Source of the DNA: Pachysolen tannophilus NRRL Y-2460
Lineage: Eukaryota > Ascomycota > Pichiomycetes > Alaninales > Pachysolenaceae
NCBI GenBank assembly: GCA_001661245.1
Contig: KV454018.1
Span: 312,582-376,581, forward strand
Length of the DNA stretch: 64,000 nt
Direction of reading: 5' to 3'
The notes under the pieces were generated by a model that saw nothing but the letters and a program-made list of their open reading frames with translations, had not been told where the DNA came from and did no database searches. A program made the position numbers and the translations under genes. The first letter of the stretch is position 1; every line of letters starts with the position of its first letter. Of the stretch, positions 11,298-21,847 are shown piece by piece.

Positions 11298-13484
11298 ATG
11301 TTTATTGTTTCTAGAACCAGATTAACTCAATTTAAGGGTGTTTATAGATCCAAGTTACCACTATGGGTTTTGAAATTTTCAACAACTACATCAAGACACA
11401 TAAATCCAGTTTTCCCATTTGATGTTACTGATGAACTTGAAAATGAAGACTTACAGGCTGAAAAGAAGAAGTTAGAGAAGGAGAAAAAAAAATTGGAAAA
11501 AAATAATAAAAATGGTGAAAATGGTGGAGATGGTGGAGATAAGAATGATAATGATAAGAAGCAACCAGTGTATAAGACACCATATCAAGAAGAGCAAGAG
11601 TTGAAGAAAAAAAGAGAAGAAGAAGAATATGAGGCCAAACAAGAAAATAAATCCAAGTTTAGGAATTTTTGTTTTAAATGTTTGGAAACTTCTGGAATTA
11701 CATTTGCCTCATTAGTGATACTAGGTAGTGCTGGGTTATTATATCATAAATTATATCAGGTTCATGTTGCCGATAAGATGTACAATGCTTTTAACCAAGG
11801 TGATCCAGCTTTCCAATTGACCATGCACCAGAGATCAAATAATAATGGGAAAGATTGGGTACAAAGACCACAACAGGAATTGTTAGATGAGATTATTAGG
11901 GGTGATATAATAGGAAGGTATTTCTTGGTGATTGGTGAAAAGGGAACGGGGAAGACTTCAATGATTTTAGAAGCAATTAGAAAAATAAATGGTGAAAATT
12001 GTACATTTCTTGATGCACATGCTGACCCTGAATTGTTTAGGATAAGATTAGGTCATGCTTTAAAATTTGCTTATCATGAAGATTATATTGGTTCATTGTT
12101 TTCCATAAGAGGTCCTAGAGATACTACAGCAATTTTAGATATTGAAAGAGCATTCAATGAATTAGAAGAAGTTGCTGTGAAAAGAGTTAAAGCAACTGGG
12201 AAACCTTTGATATTAGTTATAAATAATGCGCATTTAATTAGGGATGATCCCGATGGTAATAATTTGGTTGAATTGTTACAACAAAAAGCAGAAAATTTGA
12301 GTGGTGCAGGATTGGTGACGATGATTTTTAACAGTGATGATTATTGGCTTTATGAGAGATTGAAAAAATTGGGAACAAGATTGGAAGTTATCAATGTAAG
12401 GGATTTGAATAGGGAACAATCAGTAAAACTGATAAAAGTAGCAAGATTAAGGTATTTCCAACAACCAATTTCAGATGAATTAGCAAATAAAGTTTACGAT
12501 TTGATTGGAGGGAGACCTCAGCATCTTAGTCATGTTGCTGGGCATCTGGATATGATTACATCGTGTCATGAAATTATTGATGGTGAAAAAACGTGGTTAT
12601 TGAATCAATGTGGACTCTTGGGTAATAATATGGATGATGACGTTATGGCAAGTGGGAAATTCTCTTCATCTGCAATGTTATTAATGAAAGAACTAGTTGA
12701 TATGGATAGAGAAAGGATACGAAAGGAATTTTGGCAGGGTTTATTAAAAAGAGAATCTTCTGCTAGAAATTTACAAGACACAGATAGAAATAAGCTATTA
12801 GCATCATCATCAGAACATGTAAGACATAAATTACCAGAATTACCTTTATGGAGGGCAAGACAGATTATGACGAGACCTGATTTTATTAAGAAGTACGATA
12901 ACTTGAACATTTTTGCCATAGACTCACATTCAAGAGTAAGAGCAGATTCTGTTCCTATGATGCGTGCATTTCATGAGGTGGCATCTCAGCCTGGTTTCGA
13001 TGATTTGTTGGAACGCACAGTTCAGAGAATATCAGATATAGAGTCATTAGGTAGAACTCGAGAACTTGTTGCAAAAGATTTATTGTTGGGTGGTAAATAC
13101 AACTTCAAAGATACTAAAAACGACAATAAATATGAAATTTTTGCAAGTGACATTACTACTGAGAATTCAGATATCATCGTTGATGGAGATGGTGAAGTGA
13201 TGAAAATTGACCAATATGAAGGCGAATTTAGAGATTGTAGTGCTGAAAATGAGGATGAAATTAAAATGGAGGATATTAACAAAGAAGCAAATAAGAAAAA
13301 GTGGTGGAATAGGAGAATGCAACTGTTTGGCCATAATTATATTCCTCCAGAATACTTTAACAGAGATATTTCTCAGATTAAAGAAAATGATGGTGATCCG
13401 TTTTTGGATATTAGTAGGCTGCAAGATGAATCAGATGGGTTTAAAAATAAGGATAAAGAACACGAGAACACGAGGGAAGGATGA
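11298..13484 (+). CDS. mitochondrial AAA-type P-loop ATPase with C-terminal winged-helix-like region
   Basis: A 728-aa protein. The open frame extends upstream to a TTG, but the first ATG gives MFIVSRTRLTQFKG, a basic amphipathic start that looks like a mitochondrial presequence. A charged Glu/Lys coiled stretch follows (about residues 45-125), then one membrane span (ITFASLVILGSAGLLYH, about 135-155), then the ATPase domain. Walker A is GEKGTGKTS (residues 213-221). The Walker B position reads LILVINNAH (about 303-311), with Asn where Asp or Glu is usual. FNSDDYW (about 338) resembles the sensor region. It fits a poorly studied fungal family of inner-membrane ATPases. YME2 was considered, but the P-loop and N-terminal RNA-binding region do not match. 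Role unknown. Confidence 0.75.
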   Translation: MFIVSRTRLTQFKGVYRSKLPLWVLKFSTTTSRHINPVFPFDVTDELENEDLQAEKKKLEKEKKKLEKNNKNGENGGDGGDKNDNDKKQPVYKTPYQEEQELKKKREEEEYEAKQENKSKFRNFCFKCLETSGITFASLVILGSAGLLYHKLYQVHVADKMYNAFNQGDPAFQLTMHQRSNNNGKDWVQRPQQELLDEIIRGDIIGRYFLVIGEKGTGKTSMILEAIRKINGENCTFLDAHADPELFRIRLGHALKFAYHEDYIGSLFSIRGPRDTTAILDIERAFNELEEVAVKRVKATGKPLILVINNAHLIRDDPDGNNLVELLQQKAENLSGAGLVTMIFNSDDYWLYERLKKLGTRLEVINVRDLNREQSVKLIKVARLRYFQQPISDELANKVYDLIGGRPQHLSHVAGHLDMITSCHEIIDGEKTWLLNQCGLLGNNMDDDVMASGKFSSSAMLLMKELVDMDRERIRKEFWQGLLKRESSARNLQDTDRNKLLASSSEHVRHKLPELPLWRARQIMTRPDFIKKYDNLNIFAIDSHSRVRADSVPMMRAFHEVASQPGFDDLLERTVQRISDIESLGRTRELVAKDLLLGGKYNFKDTKNDNKYEIFASDITTENSDIIVDGDGEVMKIDQYEGEFRDCSAENEDEIKMEDINKEANKKKWWNRRMQLFGHNYIPPEYFNRDISQIKENDGDPFLDISRLQDESDGFKNKDKEHENTREG

Positions 13485-13653
13485 TAGACGAGAATATTGT
13501 AATAATATCTATATTTATATTTATATTTATATCGTTAGAAACAACAGAAAATAAAATTGTAATAGTAAAGAAAAATGCAAAAACACAAAAATGTTCTTTC
13601 ATAAATATATATAAACCAAACAAACAAAAAAAACGCCAAAAACCAAAATCATT

Positions 13654-15684
13654 TCATAATGAAACGACAGACGCGTTCGATTTCAAATTTATAGCTTCAT
13701 TATTTCTATAAACGTTATTTCTAGTCCTTCTATGACTACTACGAGGCACATCTGCACCTCCATCACTGAAATAATTTAAATTTTCTTTATCGTCAATATC
13801 GTTATTATTGGCGTCATCAGGGCCACTAATAATTAGATTATCAATACTCTGCTCTTGAATCTCCTTTGCATGTGATCTTCTAATCCGACTTGCAATACTA
13901 TCACTATCTATCAATTCTTTTAACATTTTACTTCTAGATAAAGTCCCATTTCCGGCACTTCCATTAGGTATATTATCAATTATGGCTTTAGGAATCATTG
14001 CTCTCCCTAACTTGATAACCTCATTTGACCATCTTGATGTTTCAGTTTTTGCAGGTTTCTTCAACGCTGTCCATTTTGGTTTACAACCTTTGGTTAAATC
14101 TTTAATAACAGTTTCATTCGTCCAATTATCATTCCAAGTTTTATTTTGCAAACCGACCAAATGTGAGAATGTACCAGAAACCAATGCACCATCTGAGTAT
14201 CCACCTTCTAAGAAAGAGATCAATTTACCGTTTGAATACAAGTTGGATAATTTTATTGCGTCTTTTGTAAAACGTTGATAGAATGAAGTTGGAACATTGA
14301 CATCATGTCTTTGCATCGATGGGGTTTCATATTCCGATCCATCGAACCCTGCAGATATCATCACTATAGCTTTGAAAGGAGATGGCAGAGGAATCTTACC
14401 ATTTGATTCAAATGATTTCTCACTCAAATGTGAATGTGTATTCCTAGCTTCTAATAAAAATTCTTCAGCTTTTCTTAAAATCTCAATATATCTTCTTTCG
14501 TATAATCTATTAAAGTCTTCTAAATCTTTATATGGTTTCAAATGGACATTCCAGATGTATAAATCGTGTGCTGCTATACAAGTGGATGCATTTTTAATAT
14601 TTGCTTGTGTTGCAAAACCAGATTCGGTTGGGAAAGAATTTATATCGTGTAAGGAGAAATATCCAACTTTTGGACCATTCAAGGCGCTTCTTTTCTCGTA
14701 TTCATCAAATAAGTTATCAGGTTCATCGTTCAAAGATTCATCGCCGTATTCAGGTTTCCATCCACCACGGAGCCAACAAATATCCTGAGTACCATCTCCA
14801 TGGTGTAAATCAATATCTAATATCACCGCATGTGTAACATCGTATTTTTCAAAAGCATATTGAATTCCTATTTGGACGTTGTTAATTAAACAGAAACCAG
14901 AAGGTAAACAAGGATGGCTATGATGACCTGGAGGTCTAATGACAACAAAAGATCTCTTTGGTGATAAACCTGAATCTGCTCCAGGTGAGAAAACAGAATC
15001 AACAGCTGTTTCCACAGCACCAATAACAGATTTAAGGGCAATAACTGTATGCGGATTAATATAGATATCTCCTGAATTCCAATCATCCGGAACTTCCAAT
15101 TTTTGATCTTTTAATTTTTCTCTTGATTCATTACTCAATCTCTCAATCTCCAGAGGCCAATTCTTACCATGTACCTTGATAACATGAGAAGAATCAAGTG
15201 GTGACAATTTGGTTGAGTTCAATAGAGTGAAGCTTGAAGGATATATAGATAAAGCGGCGGCTATTCCAATAGAAACAGCAAGTAGTCTTTGTGGTCTTTC
15301 AACAATTGTGGAAATATACCTTTTAGAAACCCAATTTCTAGCAAAAAAATGCTCCAAAGATAAAGGTGACAATACAATTAAAGATTTATCTCCTTCTGGT
15401 ACTATTTCTGCATTTTGAAGAACACCTGGATTTGATTCTAAAAAATTTTGAAAAGCAATTTTAAAATTGTTTAAATCAGATGCAACTTCAAGGTCAAATT
15501 TTTCAAGAAAACTTTCATCAAGACTTAAAAAATCTTCACCATCCTCTTGACCAAACTCATCTTTAACTCTTATTTCATCTTCATTAAGTTGAAGAACCGG
15601 AGATCCCGACGATAATTTCAACTGTTCTAAACCTTTTTGAAGCAAATCGTTATCTGAGGCATTTAATGATAACGATGAAGACAT
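13654..15684 (-). CDS. HOS3: Hos3-type histone deacetylase
   Basis: Zinc-dependent class II-like lysine deacetylase; in baker's yeast Hos3 homodimerises, is unusually trichostatin-resistant and sits at the bud neck and spindle poles. At 676 aa it is close to the yeast protein (697). The catalytic core spans about residues 120-500: RPPGHHSHP with the His pair at 254-255, then ILDIDLHHGDGTQ (metal-binding Asp/His), and ISAGFDGSEYE plus LEGGYSDGA. All expected metal and proton-relay residues are present. The C-terminal 130 residues are polar and likely disordered. It is convergent with the AAA ATPase (169 bp between stops). Confidence 0.95.
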   Translation of the reverse strand: MSSSLSLNASDNDLLQKGLEQLKLSSGSPVLQLNEDEIRVKDEFGQEDGEDFLSLDESFLEKFDLEVASDLNNFKIAFQNFLESNPGVLQNAEIVPEGDKSLIVLSPLSLEHFFARNWVSKRYISTIVERPQRLLAVSIGIAAALSIYPSSFTLLNSTKLSPLDSSHVIKVHGKNWPLEIERLSNESREKLKDQKLEVPDDWNSGDIYINPHTVIALKSVIGAVETAVDSVFSPGADSGLSPKRSFVVIRPPGHHSHPCLPSGFCLINNVQIGIQYAFEKYDVTHAVILDIDLHHGDGTQDICWLRGGWKPEYGDESLNDEPDNLFDEYEKRSALNGPKVGYFSLHDINSFPTESGFATQANIKNASTCIAAHDLYIWNVHLKPYKDLEDFNRLYERRYIEILRKAEEFLLEARNTHSHLSEKSFESNGKIPLPSPFKAIVMISAGFDGSEYETPSMQRHDVNVPTSFYQRFTKDAIKLSNLYSNGKLISFLEGGYSDGALVSGTFSHLVGLQNKTWNDNWTNETVIKDLTKGCKPKWTALKKPAKTETSRWSNEVIKLGRAMIPKAIIDNIPNGSAGNGTLSRSKMLKELIDSDSIASRIRRSHAKEIQEQSIDNLIISGPDDANNNDIDDKENLNYFSDGGADVPRSSHRRTRNNVYRNNEAINLKSNASVVSL

Positions 15685-16123
15685 ATTGTAAAAATCGGCA
15701 ATACCGATACCTTAATTTTTGGTTAGACACAAGATAGCTTTCAAAATAAACAAACTAACCAGATCTAAATTTCAATTCCAACAATATTATCAACAGTATC
15801 CACAGAAAACTCTCCAATATCTAACATCAAACATATATAAATTTAAAAATAAATAGATGTAATTGAAATTAGGTTTTCAGATGCTTCTTAAAAGTAAACA
15901 AAACAAAATCCTATCGGTTCCATCACCTAAAATCCGACGGACGAGTTGGGTTTGATAACGATTTCAATAGGGTCAAGAATAGATTCCCCTTTACATTGAT
16001 AAGACAAGAGGAATTGGCTTTTCTGTATTCTTTGATAAAAAAGAAAAAAAAAGTTAAAAAATTTTAAAAAAAGGTACAATAGTTTTATTTAAAGTTCATA
16101 CAATATGTACAAAAGTATAGGAT
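15685..16123. other. HOS3 promoter / TOA1 3' region
   Basis: About 440 bp between two minus-strand genes. No further gene, RNA or repeat recognised. Confidence 0.5.
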
Positions 16124-17134
16124 CTACCATTCACTTTCCCCATTTGCCTTTTGGAAAGTATAGTCCTTACCGTTAACGTTGGCAATACCATCTCGGAGAT
16201 TACACTTCCACTTATTTTTAACCCTCAGGACTTTTTCGTAAAGACATAACATTAGGTTTCCTTCTTGGTCTTCATTTTCTTCATCTGAATTTAAAGAGTC
16301 TTCATCATCATCAAGATCTGAATTTATATCATCTGACCCTATATTGACATCATCTTCATCTTCCTCTCCCGAGGAGTATAGTCCATCGACTTGTGCTATT
16401 CTTTTCTTCTTCATGTGTTGTCTTTTCTTATTTTTTCTTTGTAATCTTTTCATGAATTTTAAAGCTTCTTCATTTTGTTCACTATCATTATTATCAACAT
16501 CAAATGTAATTTCAAAAGCTCCATCCGATTGATTTACAACCCTGCCCCCGCCTGGTAGTATCAATCCTGTGTCTTCTTGATTTCCTGCCGATGATGATAT
16601 TGCACTAGGATACTGTAAAGCCGCAGCTACATCTGGACTAATTGTTGGTTCCGGATGGTTTAAATTTATCTGTAAAGAGGAGGAATTATTATTAGTGCCA
16701 TTAGTGTTTGAATCCGCATGGTCCAATGAAAAATTTCCAGCTGAACCTTGACTCAGACCTGGAGACGCCTGTGGAGGTAATTGTCCATTATCTTCTTTTG
16801 CATTAACCCATGGAAAATCTGCAACTTTTGATTGAGCCAATTTTTGCATCCAAATCTAAAAACAACAACGAAAAAAAAAGGGCATTAGTAATTTGTTGCT
16901 GAAAACACTCACATGAAAGCTGATATACTTACTTTTCTTAAATCTTGCAAAGTAGCTTCATCAATTCCACTATCTTCAAAATCTTGTCTTGATTCAGCAA
17001 TGACATCTTCAATTATACTTTGATAAATGTTGGCCTAGACAATAAGAAAAAAAAAAGAAAAAAACCGTTAGTAACCGCCATTCGCTTTCGAAAGAAACTC
17101 AAATGTAATTACTTACTGTTTCTGGATTTGACAT
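16124..17134 (-). CDS. TOA1: TFIIA large subunit (exons 17117-17134, 16933-17034, 16124-16855)
   Basis: Large subunit of general transcription factor IIA, which stabilises TBP on promoters with Toa2. Three exons give 283 aa (yeast Toa1 is 286). Exon 1 encodes MSNPET. Exon 2 (34 codons) encodes the four-helix-bundle half ANIYQSIIEDVIAESRQDFE. Exon 3 begins IWMQKL and ends with the beta-barrel core NKWKCNLRDGI and DYTFQKANGESEW. Both introns have GTAAGT donors, TAG acceptors and TACTAAC or TACTAAT branch points, and the frame is continuous. The middle (about residues 60-200) is the usual acidic, poorly conserved linker. A CTG at 16226-16228 falls where yeast has Thr and human His, which favours Ser decoding. 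Confidence 0.95.
16856..16932 (-). other. TOA1 intron 2
   Basis: 77-nt intron on the minus strand: GTAAGT donor at 16932-16927, TACTAAT branch point and TAG acceptor. Joining keeps the TFIIA frame across DLRK-IWMQ, which is conserved in yeast Toa1. Confidence 0.93.
17035..17116 (-). other. TOA1 intron 1
   Basis: 82-nt intron on the minus strand: GTAAGT donor at 17116-17111, TACTAAC branch point, long pyrimidine tract and TAG acceptor. It leaves an 18-nt coding first exon. Confidence 0.93.
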
Positions 17135-18111
17135 ATTACCTCTATAGTTATAGTTATATATATATATATATATATATAATATATGTATAAATTATAATTT
17201 TTTTTTTTTTTTTTTAATAATTCCAGCTAATCCCAAAATACAAGCTCCCAAAAAGCAAAAAAACAGAATAAAATATAATACAAAATCGAAATATAACAAA
17301 TTATATACAATTGGGAGCACTCAATTTCCAATAATTAACTATTGTCCTCTTGTTATTTTTTTGCTTTAAAACTTGGGTACTTTTAAAAAGAAAATGATGA
17401 TGGGAATTGCCCGATATTTATAGTGGCGCTAAAAAATCGTTGCTCGCTTAGTACACGACCAAAACCCACAGTAAAACAAACAAAGGTCGTTCTGATCTCC
17501 CCACGATAAGCTCTTTTAATTCTTTTATCACAAATTAACAAGTGTTATCAAGGAAATGTCAATGGCGGTATGTGATAGGAGGTCTTAACAACTGGTAAAG
17601 TTCTTAGAATTCTGCTTAAAAAGGCAGAAGCAAAAAAAAAAAAAGTTGGGTAGAACAGACAAATTACTAGACTATTTCTTTATGAAGACGTTCCTTTGTT
17701 AGGAAGAAATTATTAGAAAAAACAAAAGAAAAAACACTTCAACCATACTCATGGACAATATAGTCAACACATATACTTACAAAAAAGCTGACCGCCCATA
17801 ACAGCTAGTGGCTTGACAAGATGGACAAAGGTGAAAGAGAGTAGATATCCGATGAAGCCATCAAAATTAAATGAAAACAAAACAAAAACAAGGTCGTGTG
17901 TTTTGAAGTCAATAAAATGCTAGCAAAAAAAATAAAAAAAACACGCTTTGTTTATACTTTAAATAAATGTAAACAAAACAACAAAATTATTGTAATTATA
18001 TAACAATTGTTTTATTCATTTGAGTTTTCTGGTCAATATATCTAAAAAGTGATCCCTAAGTAAATAGAGGTATTAGTGGAATCAGCTTATTAGAAGGAAG
18101 GTAGAAAAAAC

Positions 18112-18143
<32 letters not shown>

Positions 18144-18150
18144 AAAGAGA
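17135..18150. other. divergent promoter region TOA1 / SLK19-like
   Basis: About 1 kb. It has (AT)n tracts at 17155-17178 and 18112-18136. Two forkhead-type sites lie about 175-200 bp before the SLK19-like ATG: TTTGTTTAT (17947-17955) and GTAAACAAA (17969-17977), in opposite orientation. No gene seen. Confidence 0.5.
17947..17977. promoter_or_regulatory. inverted pair of forkhead-type sites
   Basis: TTTGTTTAT (reverse of ATAAACAAA) and GTAAACAAA both match RYAAACA, the Fkh1/2 core. A pair before a kinetochore/spindle gene would suit G2/M control, but the motif is AT-rich and can arise by chance here. Confidence 0.35.
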
Positions 18151-19228
18151 ATGGATCTGGATCAGTTGATTAGCCAGGCGGAAGCTTTTAGCCCACCGCC
18201 AAAGATAAATATTTATAAAGAAGTTACCGCGGTTGGTGATCATGATGAGAATAAGGATCGTGAAAGTGCAGATAGATTGGAAAAGATTCCGCATGGATTG
18301 AGTCATAAGCATTCGAGTAGATCGAGATCTGCTGAATCGAATAGGAGAAGATCTTTAAATGTTTTGACTGAATCGTCATTGCTGAATGTTAATTATTCAC
18401 CAAGTTCACTGATGAAAAAGGCTTTCCCATTAACGTGTCCCAGATTGAATTCAAATGGCGCCGCTGTTGCAAGAGCCATTGACTTTAAGCATAGTAAAGT
18501 CAATTTAGATATAAAATTACAAGAAGCAACTACTGGTGAGGAAAAGGAAAATGAAAATGTTATGCTTACACCTTATAAACAAAAAAGGCAAAGAAAGAAA
18601 GATACTTCATTACCTCAAACTCCATCTATAATAAAATCTTCTTCATCTCCAGTTAAACAATCTTGTTCTTCTTCTATTACTTCATCTTCTACAAGACGTA
18701 AACCAGATTTGGATGGAAAAGATGAAAATAATGAAGATATTGAAGAAGAAAGTGCTAGAAAAATACAAAAATTGGATCATGATTCTTATTCAATTGATAA
18801 TAAAATTTCCCAAAGATTACAACCCCCAACTACACCTCTGAGACCAACAAAGGCAAGAGCTGCTAGTCCAAGTAATGAACAACACAGTCGTATAATGGAT
18901 GATAGCAATTTAATGTTAGATATATCGAAATCACCTAATGTTGGTAGTACTGGCACTAGCCCATTAGCAAGTGTCAGTAATATTAATAGCTCAATTGGGC
19001 ATGATCAAGAAGAAGAAGATGATGAGGATGAAGACGGTGAAGAAGAAAGAGCAGAGAGGACACACGATATCATGTCCCAGCTTAAAAGTGATACCATCTC
19101 TCTTGAAGAAAGTGATCTTTCTCATATCAATCTGAGATCAACCGATTTTGAAGGTCATGAATCTGACACTGAGAAAGAAAGACAAGAAAAACAAGTAAAC
19201 CACGATGATATTGACAATGGTGATCATG

Positions 19229-19262
<34 letters not shown>

Positions 19263-21162
19263 TGATGATGATGATGATGATGATGACGATGATGATACCC
19301 TTTCGAAGATGAAAGATGACTTTGATGCTTTTGCTGAAAAGCAAACTTTACAATTGGAAAATCGTCAACCGCAATTTCATATCAAATTGGAAAAGCCCGA
19401 ATCAGAATCTCCATCTAAACAAACATCAATTATGCCTTTGAATTATGCTCACCTCTCGATGATTACTGATGATGAAGAAGATCAAAATGAATCCGAATTT
19501 GAGCCAACAACTACAATGACAATCTTACCAGACTCAAAGCCAATTTTCACGTTGAAACAAGTTGAGGAATTACAGAAAAACCATTCGCGTGATGTGGAAT
19601 CTTTAGAAGAAACAATCAGTGGTAAAAATGAAGAAATTTCAAATTTGGTTGAAACTTTGAATGAATCTAATAAGAAAATTCAACGGATATTATCTCAATT
19701 ATCAAGTTTAGATGTTGAAAAAAATCAATTACTGGAATCAAATAATTTGTTGAAGATTCAAATTTCAAGTTTTGAAACATCTTTGGGTAAAATCAATAAA
19801 CAATTAAGAATTAAGGATCATAAAAATAATCAAGTTGTTGACAAATTGGCTAAATATAAATCGAAATTCCATCAAGCTTTCCAAACATTGACAAATGTAA
19901 ATGATGATATTAATTCATTAAAAGCTAATTTAGAAGTTGAAAAAGATAATAAATTAGAATTAGAAACTAAGATTAGTACATTAGCAAATACAATTTCTAA
20001 TTTAAGGGTTAATTTAAAAGAAAAATCAACTGAATTAGAAAATTATTTAATTGAAAAACAAGATTTTCTTACAAGAATTCGCAATCAATCTAAAGAAATT
20101 GATGAATTGAATGATAAATTAATTGAAAACAATACTCAATTAGAAAATTTAAATGATCAATTAACTGTTAAAACTAATGAATTAAAAGATTTAAACGATT
20201 TTAAAAAAGATTTGGAAAAAAATATAGAGTTGTGCAATAAGACAATAGATGAGTTACAAGATAAAAATGAGTCTTTAGAACAAGAAATTTCTGATTTAAA
20301 AGAAAATCTTAAAGATAATTCTTTGGAAAATGAATCATATCAAAATGAAATTAATGATTTAAAATCAAATTCAGAATTAAAACAAAGTCAAATCGAATCA
20401 TTAAAATTGGAAAAGGAAAATTTGACAGATGAATTAAATATTCTTAGGGATAAATTAGAATTGATAACTGATAAAAATTTAGATTTTTCTCATCAAATAG
20501 AAGAATTAAATACTATAATTGATGAAAAATTACAAGAAAATCATGATTTAACAGAAAAAATTCAAAAATTAAATTCTAGAATTGAATTTTTAGAAAATAA
20601 TCAAAGTGATGATTCATTGGAAAAAGATGACAAAATAAGGGATTTAACTGAACAAATAACAGAATTAACCAATGAAATTGATGAAATTCATGCAAATAAC
20701 CAAGAAGAAATAAGAACTTATAAAAATAATTTGTCTTCTTTAGAGATTGAATTACAAACTAAATCCAAAGAATTAGCAAATAAATCAAATGATTTAAAAT
20801 TTTTACAATCAGAAAATCAAAAATTACAATCACCTTCTGCTTTAACAAAAGAGATTGAAATCTTACAGAAAAAATTGAACCAACAAGAAGCTTCAGAAGA
20901 GAAAAAATTAGAACAATTAGCTCAAGATTTATATGTTCAATATTCTAAAAAACATGAGCATAAAGTTTCTATATTGAAAAAGGGTTATGAAACAAAATTT
21001 CAAAACAAACTAAGTCTGAAAAATGAAGAATTAAATAATTTAAAATTAGAGATTGAAAGTTTGAAAAAACAATTAAGTAATGAAAGAGATGAAAAAAATC
21101 AATTGGTTAAATTATGGGACCAACTAGTCGAAGTTGAAAATCCTGGCAAAGAGTTGATATGA
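18151..21162 (+). CDS. SLK19: SLK19-like kinetochore/spindle coiled-coil protein
   Basis: A 1003-aa protein. The N-terminal half (1-460) is polar, with Ser/Pro-rich stretches (several TP and SP sites, possible Cdk targets) and a poly-Asn to poly-Asp tract (about residues 358-382) encoded by AAT then GAT repeats. From about residue 466 to the end it is continuous heptad coiled coil. The last 90 residues, LYVQYSKKHEHKV-ILKKGYE-KFQNKL and ending NQLVKLWDQLVE, resemble the conserved C-terminus of Slk19, a central kinetochore and FEAR-pathway protein that stabilises the anaphase spindle. The assignment rests on that tail; the rest of a coiled coil is not diagnostic. Start is the first ATG, 15 bases after an (AT)n tract. 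Confidence 0.68.
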
Positions 21163-21847
21163 TAGTGAGTCTCTTTTTTTTATTTTTATTATTATTATTA
21201 ACATGAGGAGTTTTTTTTTTTTTTTATTTTCTTTTCTTTTCTTTTTTCTTTCTATTTGTATTTGAATACTTTTATCTTTTATATATACTTATCTTTTATC
21301 ACTTTTTGAGTCTTATTCGCTCATCTTTATAATTTTTATTACCCCATTACTCTACTACATTTCGTATCTTTTTCCTTTTTGAAAAAAGGATACAAATCCT
21401 TTTGGTCCATCAAACTTTTTTAAACCCATTTTTAGTACCAAGAAATCGACTATATTAGTCACTTTTCTCTAACTTGACCACTTGAAAACACATATGGGAT
21501 ATTTATCAGTTCGTCTGGACCATACAAAATAATAACACAATTTTCAATATCTTATAAAACATTAAAAAGAAAAGAAAAAAACCGATTTATATAATTACAA
21601 TTCTAGTTTGTTTTGGTACCTACTTATTTTTGTACGTTATAAGAACGCGTAGTCAAAAAAAAAAAAAAAATTGTTAAAATATTTTTTGCTTATGACTAAA
21701 AATTAAAATCAACAACGTTTAAGATGAATGAGAATGAACGGCAAATATTAATCTATTATTCATTAAGACCAGCTTCTATTGTTGATTCAATCCGGAAGAA
21801 GTAGATAGATTGTTGAAGGACGAAAGGATTGATAATAGAATAGATTG
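21163..21847. other. intergenic region SLK19-like to BEM3
   Basis: T-rich 3' region then BEM3 promoter; about 690 bp. No gene, RNA or distinctive site recognised. Confidence 0.5.

Noticed and set aside
11298-13484. Assignment as YME2
   Set aside because: No RNA-binding N-terminal domain, and the P-loop and downstream motifs differ. Kept as an unnamed mitochondrial AAA ATPase.
13022-13711. Several short overlapping open frames around the 3' end of the AAA ATPase
   Set aside because: They are antisense or frame-shifted shadows of the AAA ATPase and HOS3 with no independent support.
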